A DNA stretch of 63,865 nucleotides from DATFEN01 sp035691285 (GTDB lineage: Bacteria > Acidobacteriota > Vicinamibacteria > Fen-336), in NCBI GenBank assembly GCA_035691285.1, contig DASSJI010000002.1:1-63865 (forward strand), given 5' to 3'. How positions within the stretch are numbered: the first letter of the stretch is position 1; each line of letters begins with the position of its first letter. A model generated the notes under the pieces. The model was not told where the DNA came from and did not search any database. It saw only the letters and a list, made by a program, of their open reading frames with translations. This document shows positions 1-8,570 of this stretch, piece after piece. The position numbers and the translations under genes are program-made.

Positions 1-1045
1 CGAGCGCGTCGGCGTCCACGGGGAACGTGCCCGAGGACGACAGCAGCAGCCCGCCGCCCACGTGGCGCCAGGCGCCCGTCACCGCGGGCAGGCAGGCGAT
101 GGTGCGCACGGTCATGCCCGCGCCCGCGTGGCGGTTGAGGCCGTAGTTGACGCGGAGCGCCGCCGGCTGCACGGTCGCGTACTCGCGGGCGAAGGCCTCG
201 ATCGCAGCCGCCTCGAGTCCCGTGAGCGGCGCCGCGCGCTCGGGCGTCCACTCGCGGACGCGCTCGCGCAGCTTCTCGGCGCCCAGCGTGTGCCTCTCGA
301 GGTAGTCCCGATCCTCGAGCCCGTCGCGGAAGATCACGTGCATCATCGCCAGGGCCAGGGCGCCGTCGGCGCCCGGGCGGATCGCGAGGTGCACGTCCGA
401 CTTCTCGGCGGTCTTCGAGCGGAAGGGATCGATGGTGACGAGCTTCGCCCCGCGCCGGCGGGCCTCCTCGATGAAGGGCCACAGGTGGACGTTGGAGCTG
501 ACGATGTTCGCGCCCCAGGCCACGATCAGGCGCGCGTGGATCACCGCCTCCGGGTCGAACCCGATGGACTTGCCCACCGTGGCCTTGTAGCCGGCCGCCC
601 CCGCAGAGGCGCAGATGGTGCGGTCGAGCTGGCTCGCCCCCAGTGCCTGGAAGAAGCGCCGGTCCATGCTTCCGTACGAGAGCAGGCCCATGTTGCCGGC
701 GTACGAGTACGGCAGGATGGCCTGCGGGCCGTGCCGCCCGATCACGTCCCGGAAGCGCGCCGCGATCTCGTCGAGGGCCTCGTCCCAGGTGATGCGCTCG
801 AAGCGGCCCTCGCCCTTCTTCCCGACACGCCGCATCGGATGGAGCAGCCGGTCGGGGCTGTACACGCGGTCGAGATAGTGGTTCACCTTGGCGCACAGGA
901 AGCCCTGCGTGAACGCATGGTCGGGGTCGCCGCCGATCGCGACGGCCCTGCCGCCCTCGACGGTCACGGTCATGACGCACGTGTCCGGGCAGTCGTGGGG
1001 GCAGACCACCTTCAGGACGCGGCGGGGGCTGGGCTCGCTGCTCAC
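1..1045 (-). CDS. Molybdopterin-dependent oxidoreductase (bis-MGD family), 3' end cut off by the window
   Basis: This is the N-terminal ~348 residues of a DMSO-reductase-superfamily enzyme; the gene runs off the left edge. It starts at GTG 1045 and opens with a 4Fe-4S motif, CPHDCPDTC, with Cys at about 15, 19, 23 and 51 (the last in FLCAK). A typical 4Fe-4S plus molybdopterin domain follows, including WGANIVSSNVH and VTIDPFRS, which belong to the cofactor-binding Rossmann-like region. No Tat signal is visible, so the enzyme is probably cytoplasmic. The substrate cannot be told: the family contains formate dehydrogenases, nitrate reductases and many uncharacterised members. The thioesterase gene lies 22 bases upstream on the same strand. 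Confidence 0.85.
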   Translation of the reverse strand, partial: MSSEPSPRRVLKVVCPHDCPDTCVMTVTVEGGRAVAIGGDPDHAFTQGFLCAKVNHYLDRVYSPDRLLHPMRRVGKKGEGRFERITWDEALDEIAARFRDVIGRHGPQAILPYSYAGNMGLLSYGSMDRRFFQALGASQLDRTICASAGAAGYKATVGKSIGFDPEAVIHARLIVAWGANIVSSNVHLWPFIEEARRRGAKLVTIDPFRSKTAEKSDVHLAIRPGADGALALAMMHVIFRDGLEDRDYLERHTLGAEKLRERVREWTPERAAPLTGLEAAAIEAFAREYATVQPAALRVNYGLNRHAGAGMTVRTIACLPAVTGAWRHVGGGLLLSSSGTFPVDADAL

Positions 1046-1067
1046 CGGGACGATCTTAGCAGCCGCG

Positions 1068-1448
1068 TCACTCCGCGCGGATCGCCCGCGGCGCGCCCTT
1101 CTCGTCGACGGCGACCAGCACCACCTCCGCCTCGGTGACCTTGACGCGGTCCCCCGCGCCGCTCGCAGACCAGCGCTCGACCTCCACCTCGACCTTGACG
1201 GTGATGGAGGTCCGGCCGATGCGCAGGGTCTCGGTGTAGAAGCTCACGATGTCGCCGAGGAAGACCGGCTGGTGGAACTCCACCGCGCGCATCGCCTTGG
1301 TGACGTAGCGGTGATTGCCGGCCTTGCGCGCCTCCACCGCCGAGGCCAGGTCGATGTGGGAGAGGATCACGCCGCCGAAGATGGTGCCGTAGGCGTTCGT
1401 GTCCCTCGGCAGGAGCAGCACCCTGATGGCGGGGATGCGCTCGCCCAT
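1068..1448 (-). CDS. Acyl-CoA thioesterase (hotdog fold, YciA-like)
   Basis: The 126-residue product is a single hotdog domain. The family signature is seen in NAYGTIFGGVILSHIDLAS near the N-terminus, followed by VEFHQPVFLGDIVSFY. These proteins hydrolyse acyl-CoA thioesters in the cytoplasm. I chose ATG 1448 because GAGGTGA, an excellent ribosome binding site, sits five bases before it; a GTG at 1457 is in frame but overlaps that site. The ribosome binding site contains the TGA stop of the upstream peptidase gene, so the two are probably translationally coupled. The acyl chain preference is unknown. Confidence 0.85.
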   Translation of the reverse strand: MGERIPAIRVLLLPRDTNAYGTIFGGVILSHIDLASAVEARKAGNHRYVTKAMRAVEFHQPVFLGDIVSFYTETLRIGRTSITVKVEVEVERWSASGAGDRVKVTEAEVVLVAVDEKGAPRAIRAE

Positions 1449-1453
1449 GGACG

Positions 1454-3631
1454 TCACCTCGGCAGGGGCCGTCGCGGCATCGGCTCGTCACGCATGGCGG
1501 CCTCGTAGACGATGGTGGCGACCACGGCGGCCGCCTGCATCAGGTCTTCGCGCTTCAACCGGTCGTACACGTCCAGGTTCGAGTGCCAGGTGCGGCTTTC
1601 ATACTCGACCGGGTCCTGCGCGAACGGGAAGGCCGGCAGGCCGACCTCGTCGAACGGCTCGGTGTCGGTGCTGCCCTCCCGACGCATCGTCACGAGCGTC
1701 GCGCCCAGGTCGTGGAGCGGCCGCAGCCACTCCTCGAAGAGCGCCGCGGCTCCCGCGTTCTCCATGGCGTAGATGCCCCTTATCCTGCCCGTCCCGCTGT
1801 CCACGTTGAAGTACGCCGACAACCTGGCGTGGCCCGGGAGCAGCTCCAGCTTGCCGGGCTTCGTCTGCTCGCGCAGGGGCAGGTCCTTCTCGCTCGGATC
1901 CTCGGGGGGACCGCGCTTCGCGAAGTGCGCCTGCACGTGGCCCTTCGAGCCGCCGTAGGTCTGCTCCTCGCCGGTCCAGAGGGCGAAGCGGATCGTGCGC
2001 CGCGGCTTCGCGCCCACGGCCTTGAGGATGCGCGCCGCCTCCATGACGACGGCGCAGCCCGCGGCGTTGTCGGTGGCGCCGGTGCCGGCGTGCCAGGAGT
2101 CGAGGTGCGCTCCCGCCATGACCAGCTCGTCGGCCTTGTCGGTCCCGGGCAGGTCGGCGAGGGTGTTGTAACCGAGTCCGTCGCCCTCGTGGAGCGTGGC
2201 GCGCACGTCGAGCTCCAGCTCCACCTCGAGCTTTCGCTCCGTGAGCCGCACCAGGCGGTTGTACTGCTCGGGGAGCAGCACGAGGATCGGCACGCCGCGC
2301 TCGCCGTCCTTCTTGTAGCCGGCCGTGCCGACGGCGAAGAGCACTCCGGGTGTGTGGCTGTGCTCGAGTGCCGCCAGCGCTCCCTCCTCCCGCAGGAACT
2401 TCCGGTACTTCTCGCGGAACCGGCGCTGCTTGCGGCGCTCCTCGCGCCTTTCGTCTCGCGGCGGCCCCACCTCGAACCGGCCCAGCTCGCGCAGCTCGGC
2501 CTCGTCGTAGCGGTCAAGGGGCGGGCGGTCCTCGTCCTTGACCTCGAGGGGCGCGTCGACCAGCGCGATGCGGCCCTTGAGCTTGCCCTTCCAGGCCTCG
2601 AAGTCCTCCTCCTTCTCGAGCTTCGCGTAGATCGCCTTCCCGCGCACGACACCGTCGGTGCCAGGCGTCCAGGCCCGCGGCAGCGCGACGAGGGGCTGGA
2701 CGCTCGGCGCGACGAGATGGACGGAGACGCGCTCCAGGCTCCAGCCGAGCCCGAACGGGCCCCACGCTTCGAGTCGGGCCTCCTGGAGGCCCCAGCCGGC
2801 GAGCCGGTCTCGGGTCCAGGCGTTCGCCTTCTGGAGCTCCGGCGACAGCGTCAGGCGCGGGCCGATCACGTCGGTCAAGTACGACGCCGTATCCATCACC
2901 TGCGAGCGATGAAACGCTTCGTCGCGGATCCTGGTGACCATGTCGAGGTCCACGGCGGAGGCGGCGCTTCCGAGGAGGGACAGCGCCGCGAGGGCCGAGA
3001 CCAGGAACGGGTTGGAGCGGCGCTCGCGGCCGATCGTCGTCTCGGGGCCGTGGCCGGGGATGACGCGCGTCTGGTCGTCGAGGCCCAGCAGCCGCGTGCG
3101 GATCGACGCGATCTCCTGGTCGTAGTCGCCGCCCCAAAGGTCCGTGCGCCCGATGCTGCCTGCGAACAGGGTGTCGCCGGACAGCAGGAGCGGCGTCTTC
3201 CCCTCGAGGTGGAAGCAGAGGCTCCCTGGCGTGTGGCCCGGCGTGTGGAACACCTCGGCGACGAGGCCGCCTGCCGTCACCCGGTCGCCCTGGTGCAGGT
3301 GCTCGTCCACGGCCGCGCGGCGGGGCGCGGCGAGCATCCCGCCCATCCACTCCGACTGAACCTCGAGGTGGTCGTAGAGGGGCAGGTCGGCCTCGTGGAG
3401 CATGAGCCGCGCTCCGGTCGCGTCCTTGAGCGCCTGATTGGCGCCGACGTGGTCGATGTGGGTGTGGGTGTTGAGGATCGCGCGGCAGGCGAGGCCGAGC
3501 TCGCGGAGCGCGGCGAGGACCTTCTCCGGCTCGTCGCCCGGGTCGACGACGAGTGCGTCCTTCGTGACGGGGTCGCCGATGACGGTGCAGTTGCACTGGA
3601 GCAGGCCGACGGGGAAGGAGCGCACGAGCAT
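1454..3631 (-). CDS. Metallo-beta-lactamase-fold hydrolase fused to an M28 metallopeptidase
   Basis: The 725-residue reading frame joins two usually separate proteins. Residues 1-205 are a glyoxalase II-like hydrolase with THTHIDH (His56, His58, Asp60, His61), a later TPGHTPGS and a typical C-terminal end, PGHGPETTIGRERRSNPFL. A hydrophobic stretch, VSALAALSLLGSAASA (about 207-222), follows at once and looks like a signal peptide. The remainder is an M28 aminopeptidase/carboxypeptidase Q-like domain with zinc-site motifs AGAHLDSWH (about 507), WTGEEQTYGG, NVDSG and RTWHSNLD. No ATG, GTG or TTG lies in frame between the parts. It is either a true fusion with an internal signal anchor or two genes merged by loss of a stop or start. 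Confidence 0.8.
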   Translation of the reverse strand: MLVRSFPVGLLQCNCTVIGDPVTKDALVVDPGDEPEKVLAALRELGLACRAILNTHTHIDHVGANQALKDATGARLMLHEADLPLYDHLEVQSEWMGGMLAAPRRAAVDEHLHQGDRVTAGGLVAEVFHTPGHTPGSLCFHLEGKTPLLLSGDTLFAGSIGRTDLWGGDYDQEIASIRTRLLGLDDQTRVIPGHGPETTIGRERRSNPFLVSALAALSLLGSAASAVDLDMVTRIRDEAFHRSQVMDTASYLTDVIGPRLTLSPELQKANAWTRDRLAGWGLQEARLEAWGPFGLGWSLERVSVHLVAPSVQPLVALPRAWTPGTDGVVRGKAIYAKLEKEEDFEAWKGKLKGRIALVDAPLEVKDEDRPPLDRYDEAELRELGRFEVGPPRDERREERRKQRRFREKYRKFLREEGALAALEHSHTPGVLFAVGTAGYKKDGERGVPILVLLPEQYNRLVRLTERKLEVELELDVRATLHEGDGLGYNTLADLPGTDKADELVMAGAHLDSWHAGTGATDNAAGCAVVMEAARILKAVGAKPRRTIRFALWTGEEQTYGGSKGHVQAHFAKRGPPEDPSEKDLPLREQTKPGKLELLPGHARLSAYFNVDSGTGRIRGIYAMENAGAAALFEEWLRPLHDLGATLVTMRREGSTDTEPFDEVGLPAFPFAQDPVEYESRTWHSNLDVYDRLKREDLMQAAAVVATIVYEAAMRDEPMPRRPLPR

Positions 3632-3643
3632 GGGGCGCCGATC

Positions 3644-5284
3644 TTATCGCTTGCCGGGCCCGTAGAGGGGCCGGCCCGGCCGCGCGCCCGTCAGCCGGCC
3701 CTGGTCCACGACCAGTTCCCCGTTGACTGCGACGTAGGGGAAGCCCTCGCTGTAGTGGCTCGGGTCGGCGTAGGTGGAACGCTCGCGGACGCGGGCCAGG
3801 TCGAAGGCGACGAGGTCCGCGAAGGCTCCGGGACGCACCACCCCACGGTCGCCGAGGCGCATCCTCGTGGCGGGCAGGGACGTCATCTTGCGGACCGCCT
3901 CCTCCAGGGGGAGCAGTTTCTCGTCGCGCACGTACCTTCCGAGGATGCGAGCGGTCGAGGCCCAGCCGCGCGGATGCGAGCGCTCGTCGGAGAAGACGCC
4001 GTCCTCGGCCACGGCCCCCGAGTCGGTGCACATCGACACGAGCGGGTGCCTGACCGCCGCGCGGACATCGTCCTCGCTCATGCTGAAGGTGATGCGGCCC
4101 ACGTTGCCCTGGCCCGCGATCAGGAGATCGATCATCGCGTCGTGCGGCAACTTTTCCTGCTCCCTGCCGATCTCGACCAGGGTCTTGCCCTCGTACCGCT
4201 TCAGCGCCGGGTCGATGACCCAGGTGATCAAGATGGCCCGGGCGCTCGTCTCGTCCCAGCGACGGTTCTCCTTCAGCAGGTCGCGGGTCACGCGCTCGCG
4301 CAGCTTCGGGTCCTTGAGGCGCTCCACCAGCTTCGCGCGCCCGCCCTCTCGCGCCCAGGCCGGAAGCGCCGCCTCGAGGGCGTTGGCGCTCGCGGTCCAG
4401 GGATAGACGTTGGCCGTCACGTCGAGACCCTCGGCACGGGCCTGCTCGATCCGCCTCAGGACCGCGGGCATCTTGCCCCAGTTGACGCGGCCCGCTGTCT
4501 TCAGGTGGTAGATCTCCGCGGGAACCTGCGCCTCCCGGGCGATCCGGAACACCTCGTCGAGGCTCTTGAAGATCACGTCGCCCTCGTCGCGCTGGTGCGT
4601 GATGTAGGTGCCGCCGTAGCGGCGCGCGACCTTCGCCAGCTCGACGATCTCGGACGTCCGAGCGAAACGCCCGGGCACGTAGATGAGGGATGTCGACAGG
4701 CCGAAGGCCCCCTCCTCCATGGCCTGCGCCACCTGCCGCTTCATCTCCTCGAGCTCTGCGGTCGTCGGGGGGCGGTTGTCGCTCCCCATGACGAGCTTGC
4801 GCACGCCGCCGGCGCCGACGAAGGTGCCGAGGTTGATGGCGGGCCGCGCGCGAACGAAGGCCTTCCAGTAGCCCGCGAGCGTCGTCCAGTCGGGCGCGAC
4901 GCCGTAATGGTCGTAGACCGCCCGGGCGTCCTCGATCATGCGCGCGCTCAAGGGCGCGATTGCGGTCCCCTCTCCGGTGATCTCCGTGGTGATGCCCTGG
5001 GTGACCTTGCTGGCTGCGCGGGGGTCGACGAGCACGTTGTACTCGGACTGGCCGAGCATGTCGATGAACCCTGGCGCGACGACCAGGCCGCGCGCGTCGA
5101 CCCGGCGGCGCGCCTGCGCCGCGGCCAGGTCGCCGACGGCCGCGATGCGGTCGCCGACGATCCCCACGTCGGAGGTCCGCGCCGGGGCTCCGGTGCCGTC
5201 GACGACGCTGCCGCCGGCGAGCACGAGGTCGTAGGCGGCATCCCCGCCCCCGACCAGGAGCGCGAGCGTCACCGCGGCGATCAC
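3644..5284 (-). CDS. N-acyl-D-amino-acid deacylase family amidohydrolase, altered metal site
   Basis: This 546-residue amidohydrolase has an N-terminal hydrophobic leader (MIAAVTLALLVGGGDAA) and is probably exported. The start is GTG 5284, preceded by GGGAGGATC. The D-aminoacylase layout is clear: LAGGSVVDGTGAP, VVAPGFID, YITHQRDEGD, IYHLKTAG, VSMCTDSGA, and a C-terminal DLVAFD. The first metal-binding segment is unusual: where the family has HxH after PGFID, this protein reads MLGQSE, and the cysteine in the GVTTxxxGNCG segment is replaced in QGITTEITGEG. The later His and Asp ligands are kept. It may be a mono-zinc or non-canonical member. It lies 12 bases upstream of nothing on its own strand except the MBL-M28 gene start. 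Confidence 0.75.
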   Translation of the reverse strand: MIAAVTLALLVGGGDAAYDLVLAGGSVVDGTGAPARTSDVGIVGDRIAAVGDLAAAQARRRVDARGLVVAPGFIDMLGQSEYNVLVDPRAASKVTQGITTEITGEGTAIAPLSARMIEDARAVYDHYGVAPDWTTLAGYWKAFVRARPAINLGTFVGAGGVRKLVMGSDNRPPTTAELEEMKRQVAQAMEEGAFGLSTSLIYVPGRFARTSEIVELAKVARRYGGTYITHQRDEGDVIFKSLDEVFRIAREAQVPAEIYHLKTAGRVNWGKMPAVLRRIEQARAEGLDVTANVYPWTASANALEAALPAWAREGGRAKLVERLKDPKLRERVTRDLLKENRRWDETSARAILITWVIDPALKRYEGKTLVEIGREQEKLPHDAMIDLLIAGQGNVGRITFSMSEDDVRAAVRHPLVSMCTDSGAVAEDGVFSDERSHPRGWASTARILGRYVRDEKLLPLEEAVRKMTSLPATRMRLGDRGVVRPGAFADLVAFDLARVRERSTYADPSHYSEGFPYVAVNGELVVDQGRLTGARPGRPLYGPGKR

Positions 5285-5311
5285 GATCCTCCCTCGGCCG
5301 GCACCACTTGT

Positions 5312-6528
5312 CTAGGCGCTCACGCTGGCGAGCGCGTCCCAGACCTCGACCGCGTCCAGGCGTCCTTCGTAGACGACGGTGCCGGTCCGGTCCAGCAGGA
5401 AGGTCGCCGGGCTGCCCGGCGGCTGGACCGTTCCGACCACGGCCTCGTCGCTCTCATGAAGCAGGTGGAACGGATGGCCCAGGGCGCGGACCTCGGCCTC
5501 GCGCTCGTAGTGGTACTCCCGACCCGGGTGCCGCTCGGTGCACGTGGTGAGGACGTGGAGGCCCGCGAAGAAATCCGGGAAGTACGTGGCGTAGTTCCGC
5601 CAGCGGAGCAAGAAGTCCGCGTACGGGCCGTTGCTCCTGTAGTTCGCCAGGAGGCATACGCACAGGAGCTGGTCGTTGGAGAGGGGCCGGAGCGCATCGG
5701 CGAGCGCGACCGTCCTCGGCTCCTTGACGTCGAAGCTCGGGTAGGCGTAGTCCACCGGGAAGCGGCGCTGGAGCCACTGCGACGACCTGGGCGTGGGCCG
5801 GGCGCCGGTTGCCTTCTCGATCAAGCTCGCCATGCGGTCGGAGTCGTTGTACTCCCACGCCTGCTGGAAGAGCGCCGCGGCGTTCCCGTCGCCGCGCCGC
5901 TTCGCGTCGAGGGCTGCGTAGTAGAGGGCGATCCCGGTGAAGTTCATCGTCCACTTCCTGGCGTGCTGCGCCAGGTACTCACGGATCTCGGCGAAGCCAG
6001 GCCCGCCTCGCCCGGTCTCGAAGAGCGCGGCGCCGTGGAAGAGCAGGGCCGGCGAATCGCGCGCCTTGCCGCTTCCATTGTCGCCGCCGTGAGGCGCTCC
6101 AGGGCCTCGAAGTCGCGGCCCGCCCAGAGGATCTCCTGGGCCGTGGGGTCGTTGTTCGCCGGCTTGTAGGTCGCTCGGACCGCGTTCGTCGTCGGCTCGA
6201 GGAGCACGCCGATCTCGATGCCGGAGCAGAGGAGCTCGATCAGCTCGTGGCGCGGCCGCGAATAGAACGAGTACGCGCGCTGCTCCGCCCTGGTCAGGTA
6301 GAGGCGCGAGTCCGAATGCGCGGCGGGCGCCCCGTCGATCACGGCCAGGAAGTCCTTCTGCGCGACGCCCGCCTGGGCCGCGACGCCGTGGGCGGCGATC
6401 CTCGTGACGATCTGGCACTGGGCGGGGCGCGGCATCGGCGCGCCGGGAACTCGCCGCAGCTCGCGGATCTGGCGCCGCGCGAACTCGGCGAGCGCGCTCA
6501 CGGCCGCGATCGTATCCGAATCGGCCAT
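5312..6528 (-). pseudogene. PDZ/TPR/thioredoxin-fold protein interrupted by a frameshift
   Basis: Two adjacent frames give one coherent protein of about 405 residues. The first frame starts at ATG 6528 (MADSDTIAAV) and encodes a PDZ-like domain (QCQIVTRIAAHGVAAQAGV) and ALERLTAATMEAA. The second frame carries on from about 6060-6085 with ARDSPALLFHGAALFETG, a TPR-like region (ALYYAALDAKRRGDGNAAAL) and a C-terminal redoxin-like domain ending PATFLLDRTGTVVYEGRLD. The offset fits one missing base. The redoxin part has no CxxC, so oxidoreductase activity is unlikely. The damage could be a genuine mutation or a sequencing error. The start is only 13 bases from the divergent CoxG fusion gene. Confidence 0.6.
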
Positions 6529-6541
6529 AATCCGGCCCGCG

Positions 6542-8017
6542 ATGCGCTTCGAGGGCTCGCTGACCATCCGCGCGCCGCGCGAGAAGGTCTGGGGCTTCCT
6601 CACGGACCCCGAGAAGGTGAGCCGCTGCGCGCCCGGTCTCGAGACCCTCGAGGTGCTGGCGCCGGGGCAGCGCTTCCGCGCCGTGGCGTCGGTCGGCTTC
6701 GGCGCCGTCAAGGCCACCTTCGCCAACGAGGTCGAGTGGCTGGACCTGGAGCCGCCGAGCCGCGCGCGGATGAAGGTCCACGGGACGGCCCCAGGCAGCG
6801 CCGTCGACGCGACCTCCGAGATGCGGCTCGCGGACGCGCCCGAGGGACACACGGCCATGGCCTGGTCCGCGGAGGTGTCGGTCGTCGGCACGATCGCCAG
6901 CGTCGCGGCCCGCCTGATGGGCAGCGTCGCGCAGCGCCTGACCGACGCGTTCTTCGACGCCGTGCGCCGGCGAATCGAGGCCTACCGCGAGTTCCGCTTC
7001 GGCCCCGTGCCGCTCGACGCGGCGGAGGGCCGGATCCTCGGACACAACGTCGCGGGCCTCGACGGCCGCCCCGCCCTGCGCAAGGGGCGCCCGCTCTCGG
7101 CCGAGGACGTCGCGAGGCTTCGCGATCTGGGGAGGACCGTCGTCTACGTCGCCGAGCTCGGCACCGACGACGTCGGCGAGGACGCCGCCGCTCGGCGCGT
7201 CGCCGAGGCGGCCACGGGCGACGGCCTGCGGCTCTCCGGGACTTCGTCGGGCCGCGTGAACCTCGTGGCGACCGCTCTCGGCGTCCTGCGCCTGGACCCC
7301 GCCCGGCTCGGCCGCGTCAACGAGGTCGACGGGGTGGCGTTCGCGACGCCGCCGGCGCATTCCGTCGTGCGCGCCGGACAGGTCGTGGCGACGGTCAAGA
7401 TCATCCCGTATGCCCTCCCGGAAGGCTCCGTCAGGGCCGCCGAGCGTCTCGCTCGCGAGGGCGGTCCACTGCTGCGCGTCGACGCCCTGGCTGCGCGCCA
7501 GGTGGGCTTGATCCTGTCGGGCTCCCTGCCGGCGCGCGGGCGGATCGTCCGCGACTTCGAAGGCCCGCTGCGCGCGCGTGTCGAGGCGCTTGGCTCGGCG
7601 CTCCGCGCCGTCGACTTCGTGCCCCTCGAGGAGGACGGCGGCGAGTCGGCGCTGGCCGACGCGCTGCTGGCCCAGGCTCGCGCCGGTGCGAGCCTCGTCG
7701 TGCTGGCCGGCGAGACCGCGATCGTCGACCGCCACGACATCGCCCCGCGCGCCATCGAACGGGCCGGGGGCGTGATCGCGTGCTTCGGGGCGCCGGTCGA
7801 CCCGGGCAACCTCCTCCTCCTGGCCTACCTGGGGAGCATCCCGGTGCTCGGCGCCCCGGGCTGCGTGCGGAGCCCGAAGGTCAACGTGATCGACTGGGTG
7901 CTGCCGCGGCTCCTGACGGGCGAGCGCCTCTCCCACGCGGACGTCGTCGCGCTGGGCCACGGCGGCCTGCTCGAGGACGTGCCCGAGCGGCGGGCGCCTC
8001 GCGAGGCCCTGCGCTAG
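6542..8017 (+). CDS. CoxG-like SRPBCC domain fused to a MoeA-type molybdopterin-binding domain
   Basis: The 491-residue protein opens at ATG 6542 with MRFEGSLTIRAPREKVWGF, a CoxG/SRPBCC start (residues 1-145, ending MGSVAQRLTDAFFDAV). CoxG-type proteins help mature or anchor CO dehydrogenase-like enzymes. From about 150 onward it resembles the molybdopterin-binding domain found beside molybdenum hydroxylases: GRILGHNV, GRVNLVATALGVLRLD, GLILSGSLPARGR and GAPVDPGNLLLLAYLG. Such domains are related to MoeA/MogA and may hand over or check the cofactor. It lies directly upstream of the three hydroxylase subunit genes and so probably serves that enzyme. The fusion puts two maturation roles into one polypeptide. 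Confidence 0.75.
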   Translation: MRFEGSLTIRAPREKVWGFLTDPEKVSRCAPGLETLEVLAPGQRFRAVASVGFGAVKATFANEVEWLDLEPPSRARMKVHGTAPGSAVDATSEMRLADAPEGHTAMAWSAEVSVVGTIASVAARLMGSVAQRLTDAFFDAVRRRIEAYREFRFGPVPLDAAEGRILGHNVAGLDGRPALRKGRPLSAEDVARLRDLGRTVVYVAELGTDDVGEDAAARRVAEAATGDGLRLSGTSSGRVNLVATALGVLRLDPARLGRVNEVDGVAFATPPAHSVVRAGQVVATVKIIPYALPEGSVRAAERLAREGGPLLRVDALAARQVGLILSGSLPARGRIVRDFEGPLRARVEALGSALRAVDFVPLEEDGGESALADALLAQARAGASLVVLAGETAIVDRHDIAPRAIERAGGVIACFGAPVDPGNLLLLAYLGSIPVLGAPGCVRSPKVNVIDWVLPRLLTGERLSHADVVALGHGGLLEDVPERRAPREALR

Positions 8018-8026
8018 CTGTGACCG

Positions 8027-8056
8027 TTGACAATCCGAAGGCCCGCTGACCATACT
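8027..8056 (+). promoter_or_regulatory. Sigma-70-type promoter of the molybdenum hydroxylase operon
   Basis: A consensus -35 box TTGACA (8027-8032) is followed after 18 bases by CATACT (8051-8056). It sits in the 76-base gap before the small-subunit gene, whose start is preceded by the ribosome binding site AAGGAGAAA. The operon can therefore be transcribed independently of the CoxG fusion gene. Confidence 0.65.
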
Positions 8057-8093
8057 GCGGCTCTTCGAAGACAACCGGAAGAAGGAGAAAGTC

Positions 8094-8561
8094 ATGAAGC
8101 AGACGGTCTCCATCTCCGTCAACGGCGTGCCCGGGACCCGCGACGTCGAGCCGCGCCTGCTGCTCGTCCACTACCTGCGCGAGACGCTGGGCCTCACGGG
8201 CACGGGCGTGGGCTGCGACACGAGCCAGTGCGGCGCCTGCACCGTGCTCCTGGACGGGCGGGCCGTGAAGTCGTGCACGGTGCTGGCGGCGCAGGCCGAC
8301 GGCGCCGAGGTCACGACCATCGAGGGCCTCGCAAGGGACGGCCAGCTCCATCCGCTGCAGCAGGCGTTCTGGGACAATCACGGCCTCCAGTGCGGCTTCT
8401 GCACGCCGGGCATGATCCTGACGGCGTGCGACCTCCTGAAGCGAAGTCCGCAGCCGAGCGAGGCCGAGATCCGGTACGGCATCGAGGGCAACCTCTGCCG
8501 CTGCACCGGCTACCAGAACATCGTCGCGGCCATCCAGGACGCCGCGGCCCGGATGAAGTAG
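8094..8561 (+). CDS. Molybdenum hydroxylase small subunit, 2x[2Fe-2S] (CoxS-like)
   Basis: The 155-residue protein has the two domains of CoxS/XdhC-type iron-sulfur subunits. The N-terminal plant-type ferredoxin site reads GCDTSQCGACTV with a fourth Cys in VKSCTVL. The C-terminal all-helical site has QCGFCTPGM and LCRCTGYQNI. The subunit carries electrons from the molybdenum centre to the FAD subunit. It is the first gene of a tight S-L-M operon (9 bases to the large subunit) and has a strong AAGGAGAAA ribosome binding site. There is no export signal. Confidence in the family is high; the physiological substrate is open. Confidence 0.93.
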   Translation: MKQTVSISVNGVPGTRDVEPRLLLVHYLRETLGLTGTGVGCDTSQCGACTVLLDGRAVKSCTVLAAQADGAEVTTIEGLARDGQLHPLQQAFWDNHGLQCGFCTPGMILTACDLLKRSPQPSEAEIRYGIEGNLCRCTGYQNIVAAIQDAAARMK

Positions 8562-8570
8562 GAGGGCGCC

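Noticed and set aside
1583..6169. A very long plus-strand open frame of 1528 codons
   Set aside because: It is antisense to the M28 and D-aminoacylase genes, which carry clear family motifs; GC-rich antisense frames are often open by chance.
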